Shown: positions 60,800 to 64,000 of the stretch, one piece after another
How the letters are laid out: each line of letters opens with the position of its first letter
How positions within the stretch are numbered: the first letter of the stretch is position 1
DNA from: Cycas panzhihuaensis
Lineage: Eukaryota; Cycadophyta
DNA: 64,000 nt
Direction of reading: 5' to 3'
Assembly (NCBI GenBank): GCA_023213395.1
Contig: CM041465.1
Span: 74,779,741 to 74,843,740 of the forward strand
Made by a program: the position numbers and the translations under genes
Notes under the pieces: generated by a model
The model's input: the letters and a program-made list of their open reading frames with translations, nothing else
The model's database searches: none
Told to the model about the DNA's origin: nothing

Positions 60800-61400
60800 G
60801 AATGACATAGAGAGTTTAGTCATTTGTGATTACACTCATATTAAATCCATGAAAGACAAGTGTAGATAAAGAGAGCAAGTTTTGTTTAAGATTAGATATA
60901 TATAAGACATCAAGTAATGTAAAATCTCTTAATCCTGGGAGTTTCAGGCAAATATTACCAATTCCTTCAATAGGTTGTTATGATTTATCAGCCATGTGAA
61001 CAACTCCTTGAACATTTGAGTCAAATGTTTGATATAGACTATGATTGCATGTCATATGTTGAGTTGTTCCTATGTCTATGATCCATTATCTATCGATTAT
61101 ATCCACACTATTTATAATTACAATAGGGCTTGGAATTGGTGAAGGGAATTCATAAGTGATATATCCACATCGAGCTTCAAATATCTTTTTGGTTGGTTAA
61201 TGGTATTTGATGCTAAAAATCCCTCAATTCTTTGAAAGTGTGCTTGTACAAAATCTACACCACTAAAGGATTCTTTATAAGTTTCTTCAATATTATGAAC
61301 TCTATGTTTTGGCTGGATTAACCAACTTATAAGTAGTAGTTTTGTAGTCTTTTATAAAGTGTCCTTTACAGTTACACCAATCACACATAATAGTTTGATT
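60800..61400 (-). pseudogene. G2 zinc knuckle and protease, broken
   Basis: Matches G 45595-46170. The protease site reads WIIDIGTTQHMT (about 61090-61055), so the Asp is kept but DTG has become DIG. The knuckle region near 61385-61345 starts from CDWCNCKGH-like sequence. In-frame stops break the stretch that is open in G. Confidence 0.7.
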
Positions 61401-62282
61401 ACTAGTCTCTGAAGAGGTATTAGTTTGGCCTGACTGTCTTTCTCTTTGTTGAGGTGGCCCTTGGCCTTGAGACTATCAAGGCTACGATTGAGGGTTTAGT
61501 TGACCTTGTAGATAATTTTCCATATTTCTTCCTCTTCATCTTGCTTGGTTGTTTCCTCTGCCATGAGAGAGACCTTAATTTTTTGTGTAGCAAGCTTCTT
61601 CTTCTACCTTAACGGCTATATCTAGAAGAGATTCAAAGGCTACAAAGTTGGTATCAAAGGTCTTCTCAAATTCTATGAACTTCTCAGTAAGTGCTTTGAA
61701 GTTGAGTGTCTTCAATATTCCATTATATTGAAGACTTCTAAGTAAATTTTTATAATTAGGAATATGTAGACATGATTAGATTAAGAATGCCTAAGTGATA
61801 CATTAGGTCTTAAAATCTTTATCAATTACCTATTTTATTGGTCAAAGGAAATTTATTATCTCATGAGCTCATCCCTTCTACATTTTTAATTTGTTTATTT
61901 TTAGAACAATATGAACAAATACTAAATCTAACTTGGTATCAAAGTTTTTATTGAGAACATTAAGAACCTTCCAAGCTACATCATATTTCTCTTCGTTAAT
62001 CAAGTTATGCAAGGAGTGATTAGTAACCAATAAAATTTCTACATGAATCTTTTCATCATCTATCTCCCATTGCAGTTTGGATGCGACACCTATAGGAGTT
62101 ATTGGAGCAGATTCACTGGAAGTAAATATTGTGGCTATTGCAGGTATAATAGGTATAGGCTACAAGTTGACTTTCTAAAGGCCTTTGTACTTTACAGTAT
62201 TTTTAACTTTACTGTACCATAAATCCTAATTTTCTTTGCCTTTCAATATGCTATCAACGTTCTACTTGAATTAAGATGACAT
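61401..62282 (-). pseudogene. G2 copia gag, broken
   Basis: The ATG at 62282-62280 matches the G gag start. It is collinear with G 46171-47064, including the Arg/Gly-rich end at about 61500-61570. It has several stops and at least one shift. Confidence 0.7.
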
Positions 62283-64000
62283 GGTGATGATGAAGAAGTA
62301 GAAGAGATGATAGACGCATATGCCACTGGCACGTGTGGCTAGTATACCTAGTGTAGTAGGGATATAGAAATGAATGCTATGATGAGAGTCAAGCAATGAT
62401 TAAGTATTTTTTAAAAACTATAAAAAATAAGTATAAGCAATGATGCAAGAGCAAGGCCTAATATAGAGCTGGCAAAGAGTGGTGATGTGTCATGCCACTT
62501 ACCTCTAACTTATGTCCAAATATAGGTGAGGTTTTGATGCCTAAGGCTTCTAGTATATGATTAGGGCCTTCACATATGATACTCATACCTGCGCTTAGTG
62601 ATGAAATCCAAGTAACAGTGGAGCCTAGGTACTCCTAGTCTTCACCTAGTTCACCAGTGAGTAGCTATATACCTTCTTTGAAGAGTCAAATGGTACGTGT
62701 GTATCCCACAGCTATGATAGATATTGGATCGGGTTAATTTTAATCTTTCATTAAGGTTTTCAGTTTTCCTAGGTGGTTATTAGGATTATCCCTAATTGGA
62801 GGCCATAGGTATGGCTAACTTATTCTTTTACCACTATTTCGATTAATACTAGACCTAGTATGGAACTCACACTTCCCTTAGGGCCCAAACTTTAGCTAAT
62901 TGTGGTCTATTTCAAGTAAGACAAGAATGTGCACAAGTCAAGAACTGGTGGTATAAATTGTAAAGATGAGATTCCTTTTAGGAATAATGTAAGTTATTTC
63001 TGAATAACTAAAAGCTAAAATGGAAAGTTGTCAAATGTGCTTGCTTTCCTTTCATTCTTACTTTATTATTGTTGCTATTTTATGTGATACTTTATGCTAT
63101 GTGTGTAAATAGAAAAAACATGCTAGATTTAGTAGGAGAACTAGATGTTGCTTTCGATCTAAGGTTTCCCTTGCTTTAGTATAATATTTCTTAATATGTT
63201 TTAGAAATTTCAATACAAAAGCCACAAATGGATAAAAAGTAGATCAACTTACCACTAAAATACTAATTTTTCTAAATCTAGATGCATGCTATTTTGCCCT
63301 ATTTTGTGATTTTTTTTACAAAATTTACAAATAATGATAAATGGGTAAAATTTTCTAAAAATTAGATATATGAAAACCTAAATGATGGAATTTGAATTTA
63401 TGGAAAAAGAAAAATATGTTCAAAATATTATTTCTAGTAAGGTAATGAAGTTAGATTTCTGAAAAGGCATAAAAATGTTTTGTTAAAAAAAAACATAAAA
63501 GCAAAATCTAGCTAGATCCACTACCTCAGAATCTGAACTTTAATATGTTAAAAGTTGCATCTTAACATGTACATCAACTTTTCTTTCTGCACCATCTCCA
63601 AAATCAGCCAAAAAATGGCCCAAAATGCCCTCACAATGTCTTTTATGGGGTTGAGTAGGCAAATTCAACATCCGTGAGAAAACTGCAAAGATCTCATTAA
63701 CCGTTGAATGAAATTTGATGAGATTTATCTTAAAATACTCCTAAGATATAAATCTACTATATACTTCAAAAAACTTTTAGATTTTTAGTTCATGTTTAAA
63801 AGATTTCATTGAGAAAAGTAGCTTAAATTACTTATCTATAAATTTTAACCTTTTCTTTTAGCTAAAACTCATTATTTTAGTCTGAATTTGAAGCTATTCT
63901 AGAAGATAAAAATGATCCTCTTAGTAAGGCAACCCTACACGCTAAATTTTATCAAAATCTGAGATGGTCAAAATTTTCATAAAAGTTTAGGCCTTTAAAG
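62283..64000 (-). other. Long leader of G2 (partial)
   Basis: Collinear with the G leader (47065-48760), with no open frame. Conserved phrases such as GTGGAGCCTAGGTACTCC (plus strand, 62620-62637) occur in both. Confidence 0.55.

Larger units (their letters stand above)
56972..64000 (-). mobile_element. Ty1/copia element G2, relative of G, runs off the window
   Basis: The 3' LTR (56972-57281) and everything to its right are collinear with G (offset about 15.21 kb), up to the window end, which corresponds to about 48760 in G. Roughly 240 bp of leader plus the 5' LTR would lie beyond 64000. It belongs to the same copia family and orientation as G and is equally broken. The polypurine tract complement ATCCCCCCCTTA follows the LTR at 57282. 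Confidence 0.9.

Overview
The window looks like intergenic DNA from a seed plant with a large, repeat-rich genome. I found no host gene, tRNA, rRNA or CRISPR array. Nearly everything recognisable is an LTR retrotransposon or LINE remnant, many nested in each other, in AT-rich DNA. Evidence for a plant is the Tat/Ogre-like Ty3/gypsy elements with long LTRs and an extra RNase H, the plant-mobile-domain (PMD)-like antisense frames, the plant-type Ty1/copia elements with initiator-Met primer sites, and an L1-type plant LINE with an RNase H tail. The species cannot be named. Coding frames are damaged mostly by TAA, TAG and TGA codons where Gln or Arg is expected, as old methylated, deaminated repeats show. 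Percent identities were not computed; similarity statements are by eye.

Layout. 1-5792: 3' part of element X, a CpG-rich (younger-looking) Tat/Ogre-like element on +. It has a broken antisense PMD-like gene, a 30-bp perfect palindrome near that gene's 5' end, and a 2.5-kb 3' LTR that cuts into an older repeat block. 5793-14275: first copy of this older block (B-D-C), with a 5'-truncated LINE (7485-9276) in B. 14276-15950: unassigned AT-rich DNA. 15951-36457: element Y, a 20.5-kb Tat/Ogre-like relative of X with two 2,492-bp LTRs. Its gag is split by two side-by-side nested elements: a 2,020-bp non-autonomous LTR element (19945-21964) and a 5.3-kb copia element E1 (21980-27286). Y keeps gag, protease, an archaeal-type RNase H and the antisense PMD-like frame, but no reverse transcriptase or integrase is seen.

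36458-37795: unassigned, with a large AT/AG microsatellite. 37796-53797: second copy of the B-D-C block, with its own later insertions: a fold-back element with LTR-like arms (38469-38942) in B and copia element G (41765-49311, minus strand) in the LTR of C. 53798-56971: unassigned apart from an LTR-plus-primer-site candidate. 56972-64000: copia element G2, a close relative of G on the minus strand, running off the window just before its 5' LTR.

Relative history read from the nesting: the B-D-C block arose and was duplicated first. X, the LINE, the fold-back element and G then entered individual copies. Y was hit separately by the small LTR element and E1. The most interesting items are the antisense PMD-like gene shared by X and Y (with an amber codon at the same place in both), the palindromic LTR-like fold-back element, the duplicated block, and the exact frame continuity of Y gag across two nested insertions.
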